Origin: Paracoccus thiocyanatus
GTDB taxonomy: Bacteria; Pseudomonadota; Alphaproteobacteria; Rhodobacterales; Rhodobacteraceae
Assembly (NCBI RefSeq): GCF_900156255.1
Contig: NZ_FTMK01000010.1
Coordinates: 1 to 64,000, forward strand
Reading direction: 5' to 3'
DNA: 64,000 nt
Shown: positions 33,602-44,762 of the stretch, piece by piece
Layout of the letters: the number at the start of each line of letters is the position of its first letter
How positions within the stretch are numbered: position 1 is the first letter of the stretch
Program-made: the position numbers and the translations under genes
The notes under the pieces: model-generated
Databases searched by the model: none
Told to the model about the DNA's origin: nothing
What the model saw: only the letters and a program-made list of their open reading frames with translations

Positions 33602-34813
33602 CTAGTCCGGCACGGTGCCCCGGCGCGTCAGCCGGACCAGTTGCCCCGGATCGTCGTCGATCAGCACCAGCAGGGCGCCGTCCGCGGCAATCTCGACATC
33701 GCGGACCCGCCCGATGCCCGGCACAAGGCGCTGTTCGCCGGTCACGCGGTCGCCCTGGATGCGCAGCCGCACCAGGGCTTCGGCCCGCAAGCCGCCGATC
33801 AGCGCGTCGCCCCGCCATTCGGGAAACATCGCGCCGTCATAGAACACCATGCCGCTGGGGGCGATCACCGGGTCCCAGTAATAGACCGGCTGCTCCATGC
33901 CGTCCTGCCGGGTGATCCCCTGGCCGATGGGTCCGCCGCCATAGTCCAGCCCATAGCTGATGACCGGCCAGCCGTAATTGCGCCCCGGGGCCAGCAGGTT
34001 CAGTTCGTCCCCGCCCAGCGGGCCATGCTCGACCGTCCAAAGCCGGCCCTGCCCGTCCAGCGCCGCGGCCTGGATGTTGCGATGGCCATAGGTCCATATC
34101 TCGGGCTGCGCCGATTGTGTCCGGGCCAGGGGGTTGCCCGGCGCAGCCTGCCCGGTCGCCGGATCCAGCCGCAGCACCTTGCCCAGATGGTTGCCCAGAT
34201 CCTGCGCCACCGGCACGTCCGGCGGGATCGCGCGCTCGCCCGCGGTGACGTAAAGATAGCCGTCCGGGCCGAAGACCAGCCGCGATCCGAAATGCAGCGG
34301 CGATTCCACGCCCGGCTGCTGGCGAAAGATCACCCGCATCTCCTCCAGCGCCGCGCCGTCCGGCGACAGGCGGCCGGTGGCGACCGCGGTGCCGTTTTCG
34401 CCGCCGCCGCGCGGCTCGGAAAAGCTTAGCCAGACCTGCCGGGTCCGGGCGAAATCCGGCGCGATCGCCACGTCCAGCAGGCCGCCCTGATCGCGGGCAT
34501 CGACCGGGGGCAGGCCGGAAATCGGCGCCGACAGCCCACCATCGCGGTAAAGCCGCAACTGGCCGGGACGTTCGGTGATCAGCAGCCCGCCATCGGGCAA
34601 AAGCGCCATTCCCCAGGGGTGGCGCAGGTCCTGGACCAGCGGCTGGCGCATCAGCCGCATCGCCTGCGCCATCACCGGGGCGCGGGTCTGGCCGGCGAAA
34701 GCCGGGCTCTGGCCCGCAGCATTGGGCGGTTCGGCGTTGAAATCGGCCAGGACGGCCAAAGGCGCGGCCAGCGCCAGCGCCAGAACGGCGGCAAAACGTC
34801 CAAGGGGCGGCAT
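33602..34813 (-). CDS. PQQ-dependent sugar dehydrogenase (aldose sugar dehydrogenase type)
   Basis: This 403-residue periplasmic quinoprotein has a signal peptide (MPPLGRFAAVLALALAAPLAVLA) and a six-bladed propeller, recognised from HPWGMALLPDGGLLITERPG (about residue 68), DQGGLLDVAIAPDF, the ENGTAVATGRLS blade, ELNLLAPGRNYGWPVISYG and WDPVIAPSGMVFY. It oxidises aldoses using PQQ. ATG at 34813 is chosen because the signal peptide begins there and AAGGGAATCGCC precedes it. No electron acceptor gene is adjacent. Confidence 0.85.
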   Translation of the reverse strand: MPPLGRFAAVLALALAAPLAVLADFNAEPPNAAGQSPAFAGQTRAPVMAQAMRLMRQPLVQDLRHPWGMALLPDGGLLITERPGQLRLYRDGGLSAPISGLPPVDARDQGGLLDVAIAPDFARTRQVWLSFSEPRGGGENGTAVATGRLSPDGAALEEMRVIFRQQPGVESPLHFGSRLVFGPDGYLYVTAGERAIPPDVPVAQDLGNHLGKVLRLDPATGQAAPGNPLARTQSAQPEIWTYGHRNIQAAALDGQGRLWTVEHGPLGGDELNLLAPGRNYGWPVISYGLDYGGGPIGQGITRQDGMEQPVYYWDPVIAPSGMVFYDGAMFPEWRGDALIGGLRAEALVRLRIQGDRVTGEQRLVPGIGRVRDVEIAADGALLVLIDDDPGQLVRLTRRGTVPD

Positions 34814-34956
34814 GGCGATTCCCTTATCTGGATGGGTCCTGGCGCGCCGCATCGGGACCGCGGCCATTTCTTCTAGCCCTTTGCCGGCGGCCCGGTCAAT
34901 GCGCCTGGAATATCCGCGGCAATGGTCGCGCCGGGGTTGTCTTTATCCACGCCGAT

Positions 34957-34981
34957 ACAAGCCAGAAAATGCTTGTTTTTT
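34957..34981 (+). terminator. Possible intrinsic terminator upstream of the gtr operon
   Basis: ACAAGC-CAGAAAAT-GCTTGT is followed by TTTTTA on the plus strand. The stem is short (6 bp), but the T-run is good. No plus-strand gene lies ahead of it, so it would end an unannotated short transcript or work on the leader of the gtr operon. The rest of 34814-35218 has no gene I can support. Confidence 0.4.
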
Positions 34982-35043
34982 ATCAGGGATGCGGGCAGGC
35001 TTTCCAACAAGGCATCGTATCATTCGACGGGAATCAAGAATGT

Positions 35044-35078
35044 CTTATCGGCAGCGGCGCAAAGCCGTGCCCGATAAG
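35044..35078 (+). promoter_or_regulatory. Long hairpin in the gtr operon leader
   Basis: CTTATCGG (35044-35051) pairs perfectly with CCGATAAG (35071-35078), and the inner GCAGCGGC/GCCGTGC extends the stem with a bulge. It sits ~140 bp before the glycosyltransferase start, downstream of the terminator-like hairpin at 34957. No T-run follows it, so it resembles a structured leader more than a terminator. No known riboswitch class is recognised. Confidence 0.4.
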
Positions 35079-35218
35079 CGGTGACGCAATTCGATTTAAC
35101 GCCGCCAAAGCCTTGGGGGGATCGCAGCGCCTGGCAGCCAAAGGGTAAACGGGAATCGTCAACTGGTAAAACCTGGGCCAACGCGAATATGTCCGAGATT
35201 TCCAAGATACAAGGCATC

Positions 35219-36220
35219 ATGGTCAGCATCGTGGTGCCGGTCTATTGCGGCAGCGATTACCTGACCCCCCTGGCCGAGGCCCTGGACGGGCTGCGCCGGC
35301 AATGGCAGCAACAGCAGACCCCGTTTTTCCTGGCCGAGGCGATATTCGTCGACGATGCGGCCATCGACGATTCCGCCGCGCGGATCGAGGCGCTGGCCCG
35401 CCGGCACGACTGGATCGTGCCGCTGCACCTGTCGCGCAATTTCGGCCAGCACCCCGCCACCATCGTCGGCATCCTGCACAGTTCCGGCGACTGGGTGGTC
35501 ACGATGGACGAGGATTTGCAGCACCGCCCCGAGGTTATCACCCAGATGCTGCGCTGCGCGGTCCTGGAGCGGGCAGATATCGTCTATGCCAATCCCGTCT
35601 CGGCCGTCCACGGCGCGGCGATCCGCGACCTGACCTCGCGCAGCTTCAAGCGGCTGATGCAATGGCTGACCGACAATCCCAACCTGCCCAGCTTTAACAG
35701 CTTTCGGCTGATCCGCGGGCCGGTGGCGCGGGCGGCGGCCAGCGTCTGTTCGCATGATACCTATCTGGACATCACGCTGGGCTGGTTCACGCAAAGCATC
35801 CGCGCGATCCGCGTGGAAATGAAGGATGAAAGATATATGCGCACCGGCCGCAGCGGCTACAGCCTGCGGTCGCTGCTGTCCCATGCCTGGAGGATGATCT
35901 TTTCCAGCCAGATCAAGCTGCTGAGAATAGGCGCCGTGCTGGGGCTGACGGCAATGGCGATATCCGTCCTGGCATCGGTCTATTTCCTGGCGGTCAAGCT
36001 GTTTTATCCGGCGGATATCCAGGTGCAGGGCTGGACCTCGCTATTCCTGGCGATGATGTTCTTTGGCGGGCTTTCGGCCTTCATGCTGGGCATCGTGCTG
36101 CAATATCTTTCGTCGCTGGTTCTCAAGGTGCATGGCAAGCCCACCTTTTTCACCATCGACCGATCCGGCGATAATGCGGTTCGGCAATGGTTCGAAACCG
36201 CCCCGGATTTGCCGCGATGA
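35219..36220 (+). CDS. GT2 family glycosyltransferase (GtrB/DPM1-like)
   Basis: This 333-residue enzyme loads a sugar onto undecaprenyl phosphate. A GT-A domain begins VSIVVPVYCGSDYL, with the metal motif in VVTMDEDLQHRPE (about 100-113), then RSFKRLMQWLTDN, and two C-terminal helices (about 236-262 and 275-305) as in GtrB. The frame is open earlier; ATG at 35219 has AAGG at the right distance, and 35189 is the alternative. It overlaps the next gene by 4 bp. The operon pattern (GtrB, epimerase, membrane glycosyltransferase, GtrA) suggests lipopolysaccharide or polysaccharide side-chain decoration. Confidence 0.85.
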   Translation: MVSIVVPVYCGSDYLTPLAEALDGLRRQWQQQQTPFFLAEAIFVDDAAIDDSAARIEALARRHDWIVPLHLSRNFGQHPATIVGILHSSGDWVVTMDEDLQHRPEVITQMLRCAVLERADIVYANPVSAVHGAAIRDLTSRSFKRLMQWLTDNPNLPSFNSFRLIRGPVARAAASVCSHDTYLDITLGWFTQSIRAIRVEMKDERYMRTGRSGYSLRSLLSHAWRMIFSSQIKLLRIGAVLGLTAMAISVLASVYFLAVKLFYPADIQVQGWTSLFLAMMFFGGLSAFMLGIVLQYLSSLVLKVHGKPTFFTIDRSGDNAVRQWFETAPDLPR

Positions 36221-37122
36221 AGCTTTTGCAGATCGACGGCGGCGACAAGCCGGTCATCCTGCTGTTCGGCCTGGGGCTGATCGGCGGCGCGGTGGACCGC
36301 GCCTTGCGGCTGCGCTTTGGCGCGCGCGGGGTCGAATTTCCCTATGACTGGCACGACGCGCCGCGGCGGCGGGCGCAGGCGGATGCGATCGCGGCCGCCC
36401 TGCCCCCGCGCTTGCCCGTGGCGCTGGTCTGGGCCGGCGGGCAAAGCGGCTTCGGTTCGGACCAGGCGCAGATGCGGCAGGAAACCGCCCTGGTCGAAGA
36501 GCTGATCCGCATGGCCCAGGCGCTGCGCCGCGACCGGCCGGTCGATTTCCACATGATCAGTTCCGCAGGCGGGCTGTTCGAAAGCCAGACCCATTGCTCG
36601 TCCGCAACCCGGCCGCGGCCGCTGCGCGCCTATGGCGCGGGAAAGCTGGCGCAGGAACAGGCATTGGCGCGGGCCGAGGGGCTGGACCGCCGCCATGTCT
36701 ATCGCCCCAGCTCGGTCTATGGGGCGACGCGCTCGAAACGCGTGGGGCTGGTCGCGGCGCTGGTCGCGAACGGGCTGACGGGGCGGACCACGCGCATCTT
36801 CGGCAATCCCAACACGTTGCGCGACTATGTGCTGGCCGACGACATCGGCCATTACATCGCCCGCCGGATCGCCGCGCCCGAAGACCGCGCCGAGATGCAG
36901 GTCCTGCTGCTGGCGCGCGGCCGCCCGGCCTCGGTCTTCGAGGTGATCGAACGGGTGCGCGAGCGGGTCGAGCGGCCCTTGCTGCTGCAATTCGATCCCC
37001 ATCCGTCGAACATGCAGGACATGAGCTTCCTGCCATCCGCCCTGCCCGCCGATTGGCAGGCGACCTCGCTGGTGGCGGGGATTTCGCGCATCGCCACCAT
37101 GGCCCGCAGCGGCCTGGCCTGA
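36217..37122 (+). CDS. NAD-dependent epimerase/dehydratase family protein
   Basis: This 301-residue extended short-chain dehydrogenase-like protein has a nucleotide-binding region LLFGLGLIGGAVDRAL (about 16-31), a serine in HMISSAGGLF, and the catalytic pair in YGAGK (about 147-151). It probably modifies the sugar nucleotide used by the operon. ATG at 36217 overlaps the previous stop (ATGA). The glycine motif is atypical (GLGLIGG), so the substrate is uncertain. Confidence 0.72.
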   Translation: MKLLQIDGGDKPVILLFGLGLIGGAVDRALRLRFGARGVEFPYDWHDAPRRRAQADAIAAALPPRLPVALVWAGGQSGFGSDQAQMRQETALVEELIRMAQALRRDRPVDFHMISSAGGLFESQTHCSSATRPRPLRAYGAGKLAQEQALARAEGLDRRHVYRPSSVYGATRSKRVGLVAALVANGLTGRTTRIFGNPNTLRDYVLADDIGHYIARRIAAPEDRAEMQVLLLARGRPASVFEVIERVRERVERPLLLQFDPHPSNMQDMSFLPSALPADWQATSLVAGISRIATMARSGLA

Positions 37123-37135
37123 AGGGAGGCCCGCC

Positions 37136-38734
37136 ATGTCCATGCTTGTTCCCCCCGCCTATGCCTCGGCAAGCGGTGGCGCGGCCCTGCTGCGCCGCGG
37201 GCTGCTGGCGCTGTGGCTGGCCTCGGCGCCGGTGCTGTGCCTGCTGTGGCTCAAGGTCGAGCCGTCGCCCGACCAGGCGCAATTCGACTACATGGCCTGG
37301 ATGGCGACCCAGGGGATGCCGTTCTATTCGGGCAGCTTCGACATGAACTGGCCGGGCGCGATGCTGCTGCACCTGGCGGCCTTGCGGCTTTTCGGCCCGG
37401 CCCCCTGGGCGTGGCATCTGGCGGATTTCCTGCTGATGCAGGGCGTGGCCATCGCCGCGGCGGCGCTGCTGTGGCGGGCGGGGTTCCGGCTGGCGCCCTT
37501 TGTCGCGCTGGCGCTTTATCCGCCGGTCTATGTCACCGCCGGCGGCTGGATGGCGGGGCAGCGCGACATCATCGCCGCGGGGCTGTCGGTCATGGCCTGC
37601 TGCGCCATGCTGGCCCCGGCGCGGCGCGAACTGGCGGGCCTGGCCTGCGCCGGGATGCTGGTCGGCGCGGCGGTGATGGTCCGCCCCACCTATCTTTCCG
37701 TGCTGGCCGGGCTGCTGATCATCGAGGCGCTGCCGCGGGCCTGGATCGGCTGGCCGCGCCGGCATGGGACGGCTGCGCGCCTGGCCGCGCCGGCGGCGGG
37801 CTTTGCGCTGGTCGTGCTGGCCGTCGTGCTTTGGGCGCTGGCCGTGGGCAATCTGGACGACTGGTATCGGCAATCGGTGCTGTTCACCGCGCAGGTCTAT
37901 GCGGACGAGACGCCGATGGCTATGGGCCAGACGCTGCTGGTGCTGTTCGGGCGCTGGTGGCACTGGATGACGCTTTGCGGCCTGGTCGGGCTGGCCCTGT
38001 GGATCACGCGCGACCGCGGCCTGCGCTATCCGCTGATGCTGGTGCTGGGCCTGGCCGCCGCGATCCTGCTGTCCTTTTTCGCGCAAGGCAAGGGCTTCGG
38101 CTATCACCTTGCGGGCTTTCTGCCGCTGCTGGTGATGCTGAGTGCGGTGGCGCTGGACCGCCTGGCCGCCGCCCGGCGGGACGCATCCGACCCGCGACGC
38201 CGGGCGATGGCCGGCGGCGCGCTTGTGGCCATGACGGCGCTTGTCGTGGCGGGCATCGGCGCGAAACTGGCGGGCGACGCGCATCTGCTGGCCGATCTTC
38301 GCGGCCGCGGCATTGCGCCGGTCACCGGCGGCTTCGACATCTCGGCCCAGGACCAGGAGCGGCTGGTGCAGATCATCCGCACCGGCAGCACCCCGGATGA
38401 GCGGATGGTGCAATACGGCACCGCTCACCAGATCCCCTATCTGGCGCAAAGACTGCCCGCGCATCGCTTCATCACCCCCGCGGTCGAGCTGATGCAGCCG
38501 GATTTCCCGCTTTACGACGCCTGGATGGCCGAGATCCGCGACGGGCTGGAAACCCATCGCCCGCGTTTCGTGCTGATCATGGGCGCGCCCTTTGCCGCGA
38601 CCGATGGCGGCGGGCTGGTGCCGGCGGGGCCGGGCCGGCCGATGCTGGCGGCGCTGCTGTCCCATATGGGGGACGGCTACCGCGTGGCCATGCAGGGCGG
38701 GTTCGGCACCTTGTTCGAAAGGATGGCGGATTGA
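37136..38734 (+). CDS. Polytopic membrane glycosyltransferase-like protein (GT-C)
   Basis: This 532-residue protein has about 10-12 helices and a periplasmic C-terminal domain. The first loop carries acidic residues (VEPSPDQAQFDYMAWMATQG), as in GT-C enzymes that use lipid-linked sugars. It begins 13 bp after the epimerase with a GGGAGG ribosome-binding site, and overlaps gtrA. It is likely the transferase that moves the sugar from undecaprenyl phosphate onto the polysaccharide. Confidence 0.65.
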   Translation: MSMLVPPAYASASGGAALLRRGLLALWLASAPVLCLLWLKVEPSPDQAQFDYMAWMATQGMPFYSGSFDMNWPGAMLLHLAALRLFGPAPWAWHLADFLLMQGVAIAAAALLWRAGFRLAPFVALALYPPVYVTAGGWMAGQRDIIAAGLSVMACCAMLAPARRELAGLACAGMLVGAAVMVRPTYLSVLAGLLIIEALPRAWIGWPRRHGTAARLAAPAAGFALVVLAVVLWALAVGNLDDWYRQSVLFTAQVYADETPMAMGQTLLVLFGRWWHWMTLCGLVGLALWITRDRGLRYPLMLVLGLAAAILLSFFAQGKGFGYHLAGFLPLLVMLSAVALDRLAAARRDASDPRRRAMAGGALVAMTALVVAGIGAKLAGDAHLLADLRGRGIAPVTGGFDISAQDQERLVQIIRTGSTPDERMVQYGTAHQIPYLAQRLPAHRFITPAVELMQPDFPLYDAWMAEIRDGLETHRPRFVLIMGAPFAATDGGGLVPAGPGRPMLAALLSHMGDGYRVAMQGGFGTLFERMAD

Positions 38735-39123
38735 ACAGCGCCGGGGCGGACCCTTGGCAGATCCTGCGCTTCGTGCTGGTCGGGGCCTCGTCCACCGGGC
38801 TTTATTTCCTGCTGCTCTGGGGCTTGCGCGACGGAATCGACAGCATCGTCGTGCTGACCTCGGCCTGCTATGCGATCAGCATGCTTTACAATTACGCGCT
38901 GCAAAGCTGGCTGACCTTTCGCGCCGGCCCGCCGAACCTGGGCAGCATGGCGCGCTTTGTCGCCATGCATCTGGGGGCGATGGCGCTGAACGCGGGGCTG
39001 ATGGCCGGCCTGGTCCAGGGGCTGGGCGCGCCGCTGTTTGCGGCGCAGGTGCTGGTGACGGCGATCATCTCGGCGATGGTCTTTCTGCTGTCCCGGCACT
39101 GGGTCTATCGCCTGCGCGGCTAA
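38731..39123 (+). CDS. GtrA-family membrane protein (flippase)
   Basis: This 130-residue protein has four helices. ILRFVLVGASSTGLYFLLLWGL and YNYALQSWLTFR are GtrA hallmarks. It is proposed to flip undecaprenyl-phosphate-linked sugars across the membrane. The start is TTG at 38731, overlapping the previous stop as TTGA. Last gene of the operon. Confidence 0.85.
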   Translation: MNSAGADPWQILRFVLVGASSTGLYFLLLWGLRDGIDSIVVLTSACYAISMLYNYALQSWLTFRAGPPNLGSMARFVAMHLGAMALNAGLMAGLVQGLGAPLFAAQVLVTAIISAMVFLLSRHWVYRLRG

Positions 39124-39131
39124 GCCGGCCC

Positions 39132-39629
39132 CTATTCCGCCTCGGGCTGCAAGGCCAGGACGGTGCCGCGTTCCTTCAGGCAGCGCAGGGTAAAGATCGA
39201 GCGGGCGTTCCTGATCCCCGGCACCCGGTAAAGCTTGCGGCGCAGGAATTCCTCGTATCCGCGGGTGCCGCTGACCGCGACCTTCAGCAGGTAATCATAT
39301 TCGCCGGTGGTCATATAGACCTCTTGCACCTCGGGGATGGCGGCCATGGCGCGGCCGAACTGCTCCAGCACCTTTTCGTCATGCCGCTCCAGCGTGATCT
39401 CGATGATGACGGTTTCGGCCGCGCCCAGCCGCGACTGGTCCAGGATCGCCGCATAACCGCGGATCACGCCCTCGGCCTCCAGCCGGCGGGTGCGCTGCCA
39501 GCAGGGGCTGGGCGACAGCCCGACCCGTTCGGCAAGCTGGCTGTTGGACAGCCGCCCATCGCGACTCAGCTCGCGCAGGATCCTCAGGTCGGTCGCGTCA
39601 ATCTGGCGCGATGCAGAAGGTCCGCTCAT
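39132..39629 (-). CDS. bkdR: Lrp/AsnC family regulator (BkdR-like)
   Basis: This 165-residue protein has an N-terminal helix-turn-helix (LSNSQLAERVGLSPSPCWQRTRRL, about residues 27-50) and a C-terminal amino-acid-sensing RAM domain (from AVSGTRGYEEFL). It is divergent from the bkd operon with 157 bp between starts. By analogy with Pseudomonas BkdR it should activate the operon in response to branched-chain amino acids. Confidence 0.83.
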   Translation of the reverse strand: MSGPSASRQIDATDLRILRELSRDGRLSNSQLAERVGLSPSPCWQRTRRLEAEGVIRGYAAILDQSRLGAAETVIIEITLERHDEKVLEQFGRAMAAIPEVQEVYMTTGEYDYLLKVAVSGTRGYEEFLRRKLYRVPGIRNARSIFTLRCLKERGTVLALQPEAE

Positions 39630-39646
39630 GTCAGCCCCGGATCGTC

Positions 39647-41040
<1,394 letters not shown>

Positions 41041-41041
41041 C

Positions 41042-42058
41042 ATGGCACGCATGACGATGATCGAGGCGATCCGCGATGCGCTGGACGTGGCGATGGGCGC
41101 CGACCCCGCCGTCGTGGTCTTCGGCGAGGATGTGGGCTATTTCGGCGGCGTCTTTCGCTGCACCGCCGGCTTGCAGGCAAAATACGGCAAGACCCGCTGC
41201 TTCGACACGCCGATCAACGAATCCGGCATCGTCGGGGCGGGGATCGGCATGGCCGCATACGGGCTGAAGCCGGTGGTGGAAATCCAGTTCGCCGATTACA
41301 TGTATCCCGCCTATGACCAGATCGTGTCCGAGGCGGCGCGGCTGCGCTATCGCTCGGCCGGAGAGTTCACCTGTCCGATGGTGATCCGCATGCCCACCGG
41401 CGGCGGCATCTTCGGCGGCCAGACCCACAGCCAATCGCCCGAGGCGCTGTTCACCCATGTCACGGGCCTCAAGACCGTCGTGCCCTCGAACCCGCGCGAC
41501 GCCAAGGGGCTGCTGATGGCCGCCATCGAGGATCCCGACCCGGTGATCTTCATGGAGCCGAAGCGGCTTTACAACGGTCCCTTCGACGGCCATCACGACC
41601 GCCCGGTCACGGCCTGGAAAAGCCACGAGCTGGGCGAGGTGCCCGAGGGGCATTACACCGTGCCGCTGGGCAAGGCGGCGGTCCGCCGCCAGGGCCGCGC
41701 GGTGACGGTGCTGACCTATGGCACCATGGTCCATGTCGCGCTGGCCGCGGCCGCGGATTGCGGCGTCGATGCCGAAGTGATCGACCTGCGCACCCTGCTG
41801 CCCCTGGACATGGAAACCATCGTGACCTCGGTCAACAAGACCGGCCGCTGCCTGATCCTGCACGAGGCGACGCTGACCTCGGGCTATGGCGCGGAACTGG
41901 CGGCGCTGGTGCAGGCCGAATGCTTCTGGCACCTGGAGGCGCCGATCCGGCGGGTGGCGGGCTGGGACACGCCCTATCCGCATGTCCACGAATGGAGCTA
42001 TTTCCCCGGCCCCGCACGGGTGGCCGAGGCATTGCGTCAACTGGTCGAGGTGGCCTGA
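41042..42058 (+). CDS. bkdA2: Branched-chain 2-oxoacid dehydrogenase E1 beta
   Basis: This 338-residue subunit has [20 protein letters not shown] near residues 25-44 and [20 protein letters not shown] near 119-138, typical of E1 beta. Together with BkdA1 it forms the heterotetramer. It ends 1 bp before the E2 start. Confidence 0.93.
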   Translation: MARMTMIEAIRDALDVAMGADPAVVVFGEDVGYFGGVFRCTAGLQAKYGKTRCFDTPINESGIVGAGIGMAAYGLKPVVEIQFADYMYPAYDQIVSEAARLRYRSAGEFTCPMVIRMPTGGGIFGGQTHSQSPEALFTHVTGLKTVVPSNPRDAKGLLMAAIEDPDPVIFMEPKRLYNGPFDGHHDRPVTAWKSHELGEVPEGHYTVPLGKAAVRRQGRAVTVLTYGTMVHVALAAAADCGVDAEVIDLRTLLPLDMETIVTSVNKTGRCLILHEATLTSGYGAELAALVQAECFWHLEAPIRRVAGWDTPYPHVHEWSYFPGPARVAEALRQLVEVA

Positions 42059-42059
42059 C

Positions 42060-43346
42060 ATGGGTATCCACGCAATCCGCATGCCCGATATCGGCGAAGG
42101 CATCGCCGAGGCCGAGATCGCCGAATGGCTGGCCCAGCCCGGCGACATCCTGCGCGAGGACGACCCGATGGTCGCGGTCATGACCGACAAGGCGACGGTG
42201 GAAATCCCCTGCCCCTTCACCGGCACGGTGGTCTGGCAGGCAGGCCAGCCCGGCGACGTGATCGCCGTCGGCGCCGAGCTGGTCCGGCTGGAAGTGGACG
42301 GGCCGGGCAATGTCGCGGACGATGCGCCACCGGCGGAACCGTCGCGGCAGGCCGAAACCGCCCCCGCCGATCCCGAACCGGCGCAGCCCAAGGCCGAAGC
42401 GCCGCCCGCGCCCGCGCCCCAGGCGGAACCGCCGGCCGCGAAACCGCCGGCCAAGGCCGCGCCCGCCGCGCCCTTGCGCGCCGAAGGCGAGCGGCCCATC
42501 GCCTCGCCCGCCGTGCGGGCACGGGCGCGCGAGGCGGGGGTGGACCTGCGGCTGGTGCGCGGCTCGGGTCCGGCCGGCCGGATCGGGCACGAAGATCTGG
42601 ATGCCTTCATCGCCTCGGGCGGCATTCCCGCCCCTTCCGGCCCGCAGGCGGATACCGGCGTCGAGGACATCCGCGTCATCGGCTTGCGCCGCAAGATCGC
42701 CGAACGCATGGAGGCCGCCAACCGCGTCCCGCAGATCACCATCGTCGAGGAAGTGGACGCAACCGCCCTGGAAGACCTGCGCGCCCGGATGAATGCGCAG
42801 GGCAAGGGGATGCGGCTGAACCCGCTGCCCTTCATCGCCCGCGCAATCGTGCGCGCGCTGCATGAACAGCCGATGCTGAACGCGCATTACGACGCCGAGG
42901 CCGGGCTGATCCGCCGCTTTGGCGGGGTGCATCTGGGCATCGCCGCGCAGACCCCGCATGGGCTGATGGTGCCGGTCGTGCGCCATGCCGAGGCGCTGGA
43001 CCTGCGCAGCCTCGCGGCCGAGATCGCGCGGCTGGGCGCGGCGGCCAAGGAAGGCACCGCCAAGCGCGACGAGCTTGCCGGCTCGACCATCACCATCACC
43101 TCGCTGGGGCCCCTGGGCGCCATCGCCTCGACCCCGATCCTGAACGTCCCCGAGGTCGCCATCGTCGGCGTCAACCGCCTGGCGGTGCGGCCCCACTGGA
43201 ACGGCGCCGCCTTCGAGCCGCGCAAGATGATGAACCTGTCATGCAGTTTCGACCACCGGGTGATCGACGGCTGGGACGCCGCCGTCTTCGTGGCGCGGCT
43301 GAAAGAGCTGCTGGAAACCCCGGCGCTGATCTTCGTGGAGGGCTGA
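42060..43346 (+). CDS. bkdB: Branched-chain 2-oxoacid dehydrogenase E2 (lipoamide acyltransferase)
   Basis: This 428-residue protein has the lipoyl lysine K44 in [11 protein letters not shown], an Ala/Pro/Glu-rich linker (about 85-140), the E1/E3-binding domain ([19 protein letters not shown]), and a catalytic domain ending with [13 protein letters not shown], the HxxxDG acyltransferase motif. It forms the core of the complex. ATG at 42060 is 1 bp after the bkdA2 stop. Confidence 0.93.
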   Translation: MGIHAIRMPDIGEGIAEAEIAEWLAQPGDILREDDPMVAVMTDKATVEIPCPFTGTVVWQAGQPGDVIAVGAELVRLEVDGPGNVADDAPPAEPSRQAETAPADPEPAQPKAEAPPAPAPQAEPPAAKPPAKAAPAAPLRAEGERPIASPAVRARAREAGVDLRLVRGSGPAGRIGHEDLDAFIASGGIPAPSGPQADTGVEDIRVIGLRRKIAERMEAANRVPQITIVEEVDATALEDLRARMNAQGKGMRLNPLPFIARAIVRALHEQPMLNAHYDAEAGLIRRFGGVHLGIAAQTPHGLMVPVVRHAEALDLRSLAAEIARLGAAAKEGTAKRDELAGSTITITSLGPLGAIASTPILNVPEVAIVGVNRLAVRPHWNGAAFEPRKMMNLSCSFDHRVIDGWDAAVFVARLKELLETPALIFVEG

Positions 43347-43349
43347 GCG

Positions 43350-44738
43350 ATGCGCGAGATCCAATGCAGGCTGCTGGTCATCGGCGCCGGCCCCGGCGGC
43401 TATGTCTGCGCCATCCGCGCCGGGCAGTTGGGCGTCGACACGGTGATCGTGGATGCCGAGCCGCCGGGGGGAACCTGCCTGAACGTGGGCTGCATCCCGT
43501 CCAAGGCGCTGATCCATGCGGCCGAGGAATATCATCGGCTTGCCCAGCTTTCCTCGACCCCGTCGATGGGGATTTCGGCGGGCGCGCCGCGGCTGGACCT
43601 GGGCGCCACCATGGCCTGGAAGGACGGCATCGTCGAGCGGCTGACCGGCGGCGTCGCCACGCTTTTGCGCAAGGCCAAAGTGCGGCTGGTGACGGGCCAT
43701 GCCCGCATCCGCGACGGCAAGACCGTGCTGGTCGAGACGCCCGAGGGCCCGGTGCAGATCCGCACCGAGGTGCTGGTCATCGCCACCGGCTCGGAGCCGA
43801 TCGAGGTGCCGGCGCTGCCCTTTGGCGGCAAGGTCATCTCATCGACCGACGCGCTGGCGCTGACCAAGGTGCCGGGCCGGCTGGCCGTGGTCGGCGGCGG
43901 CTATATCGGGCTGGAACTGGGCATCGCCTATGCCAAGCTGGGCGCGCAGGTGACGGTGGTCGAGGCCGCGTCGCGCATCCTGCCGCAATACGATGCCGAA
44001 CTGACCCGGCCGGTGGCGCAGCGCCTGGCGCAGTTGGGCGTGCGGGTGCTGACCGGGGCGCGGGCCGGCGGGCTGTCGGACAGCGGCGCGCTGCGCGTCG
44101 CCGGCGTGGACGGGGCCGAGGACATCCAGGCCGACAAGGTGCTGGTGACGGTGGGCCGCCGCCCGCGCGCTACCGCCGCTGGGGTGGCCGGGCTGCGGCT
44201 GGAGATGGCCGGCCCCTTCATCCGCATCGACGAGCGCTGCCGCACCTCGATGACCGGCGTGCTGGCCATCGGCGACGTCACCGGCGAGCCGATGCTGGCC
44301 CATCGCGCCATGGCCCAGGGCGAGATGGTGGCCGAACTGGTCGCCGGCCAGCGCCGCGCCTGGGACAAGCGGGCGATCCCGGCGGTCTGCTTTACCGACC
44401 CCGAGATCGTTTCGGTGGGCCTGTCCCCCGACGAGGCGGCGGCGGCGGGGCGCGAGGTCGTGACCGGCCTTTTCCCCTTTGCCGCCAACGGCCGGGCGAT
44501 GACCTCGGACGACGAGACGGGCTTCGTCCGCGTCACCGCCCGCCCCGACACGCATGAGGTGCTGGGCATCCAGGCGGTCGGCGCCGGCGTGGCCGAGATG
44601 GCCGGCGGCTTTGCCCTGGCGCTGGAAATGGGCGCGCGGCTGGAGGACATCGCCGGCACCATCCACGCCCATCCGACCCGCGGCGAGGCGCTGCACGAAG
44701 CCTGCCTGCGCGCGCTGGGTCACGCCCTGCATATCTGA
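43350..44738 (+). CDS. lpdV: Dihydrolipoyl dehydrogenase (bkd-specific E3)
   Basis: This 462-residue FAD/NAD enzyme reoxidises the lipoyl groups. FAD loop IGAGPGGYVCAIRAGQ is followed by the redox disulfide C43-x4-C48 in GGTCLNVGCIPSKAL, the NAD loop VGGGYIGLELGIAYAK, and the catalytic HAHPTRGEALHEA near the C-terminus. It begins 3 bp after bkdB. Confidence 0.93.
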   Translation: MREIQCRLLVIGAGPGGYVCAIRAGQLGVDTVIVDAEPPGGTCLNVGCIPSKALIHAAEEYHRLAQLSSTPSMGISAGAPRLDLGATMAWKDGIVERLTGGVATLLRKAKVRLVTGHARIRDGKTVLVETPEGPVQIRTEVLVIATGSEPIEVPALPFGGKVISSTDALALTKVPGRLAVVGGGYIGLELGIAYAKLGAQVTVVEAASRILPQYDAELTRPVAQRLAQLGVRVLTGARAGGLSDSGALRVAGVDGAEDIQADKVLVTVGRRPRATAAGVAGLRLEMAGPFIRIDERCRTSMTGVLAIGDVTGEPMLAHRAMAQGEMVAELVAGQRRAWDKRAIPAVCFTDPEIVSVGLSPDEAAAAGREVVTGLFPFAANGRAMTSDDETGFVRVTARPDTHEVLGIQAVGAGVAEMAGGFALALEMGARLEDIAGTIHAHPTRGEALHEACLRALGHALHI

Positions 44739-44762
44739 AAGGGCATTGATCGCCGCCCGGCG

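Noticed and set aside
35044..35160. c-di-GMP (GEMM) or cobalamin riboswitch in the gtr leader
   Set aside because: GGCGCAAAGCCG and AGGGTAAAC are vaguely similar to conserved parts, but the required pairing and other conserved bases are missing.
42310..42480. Repeat-rich proline/alanine stretch in bkdB as a possible insertion
   Set aside because: It is the normal flexible linker between the lipoyl and E1/E3-binding domains of E2 proteins.
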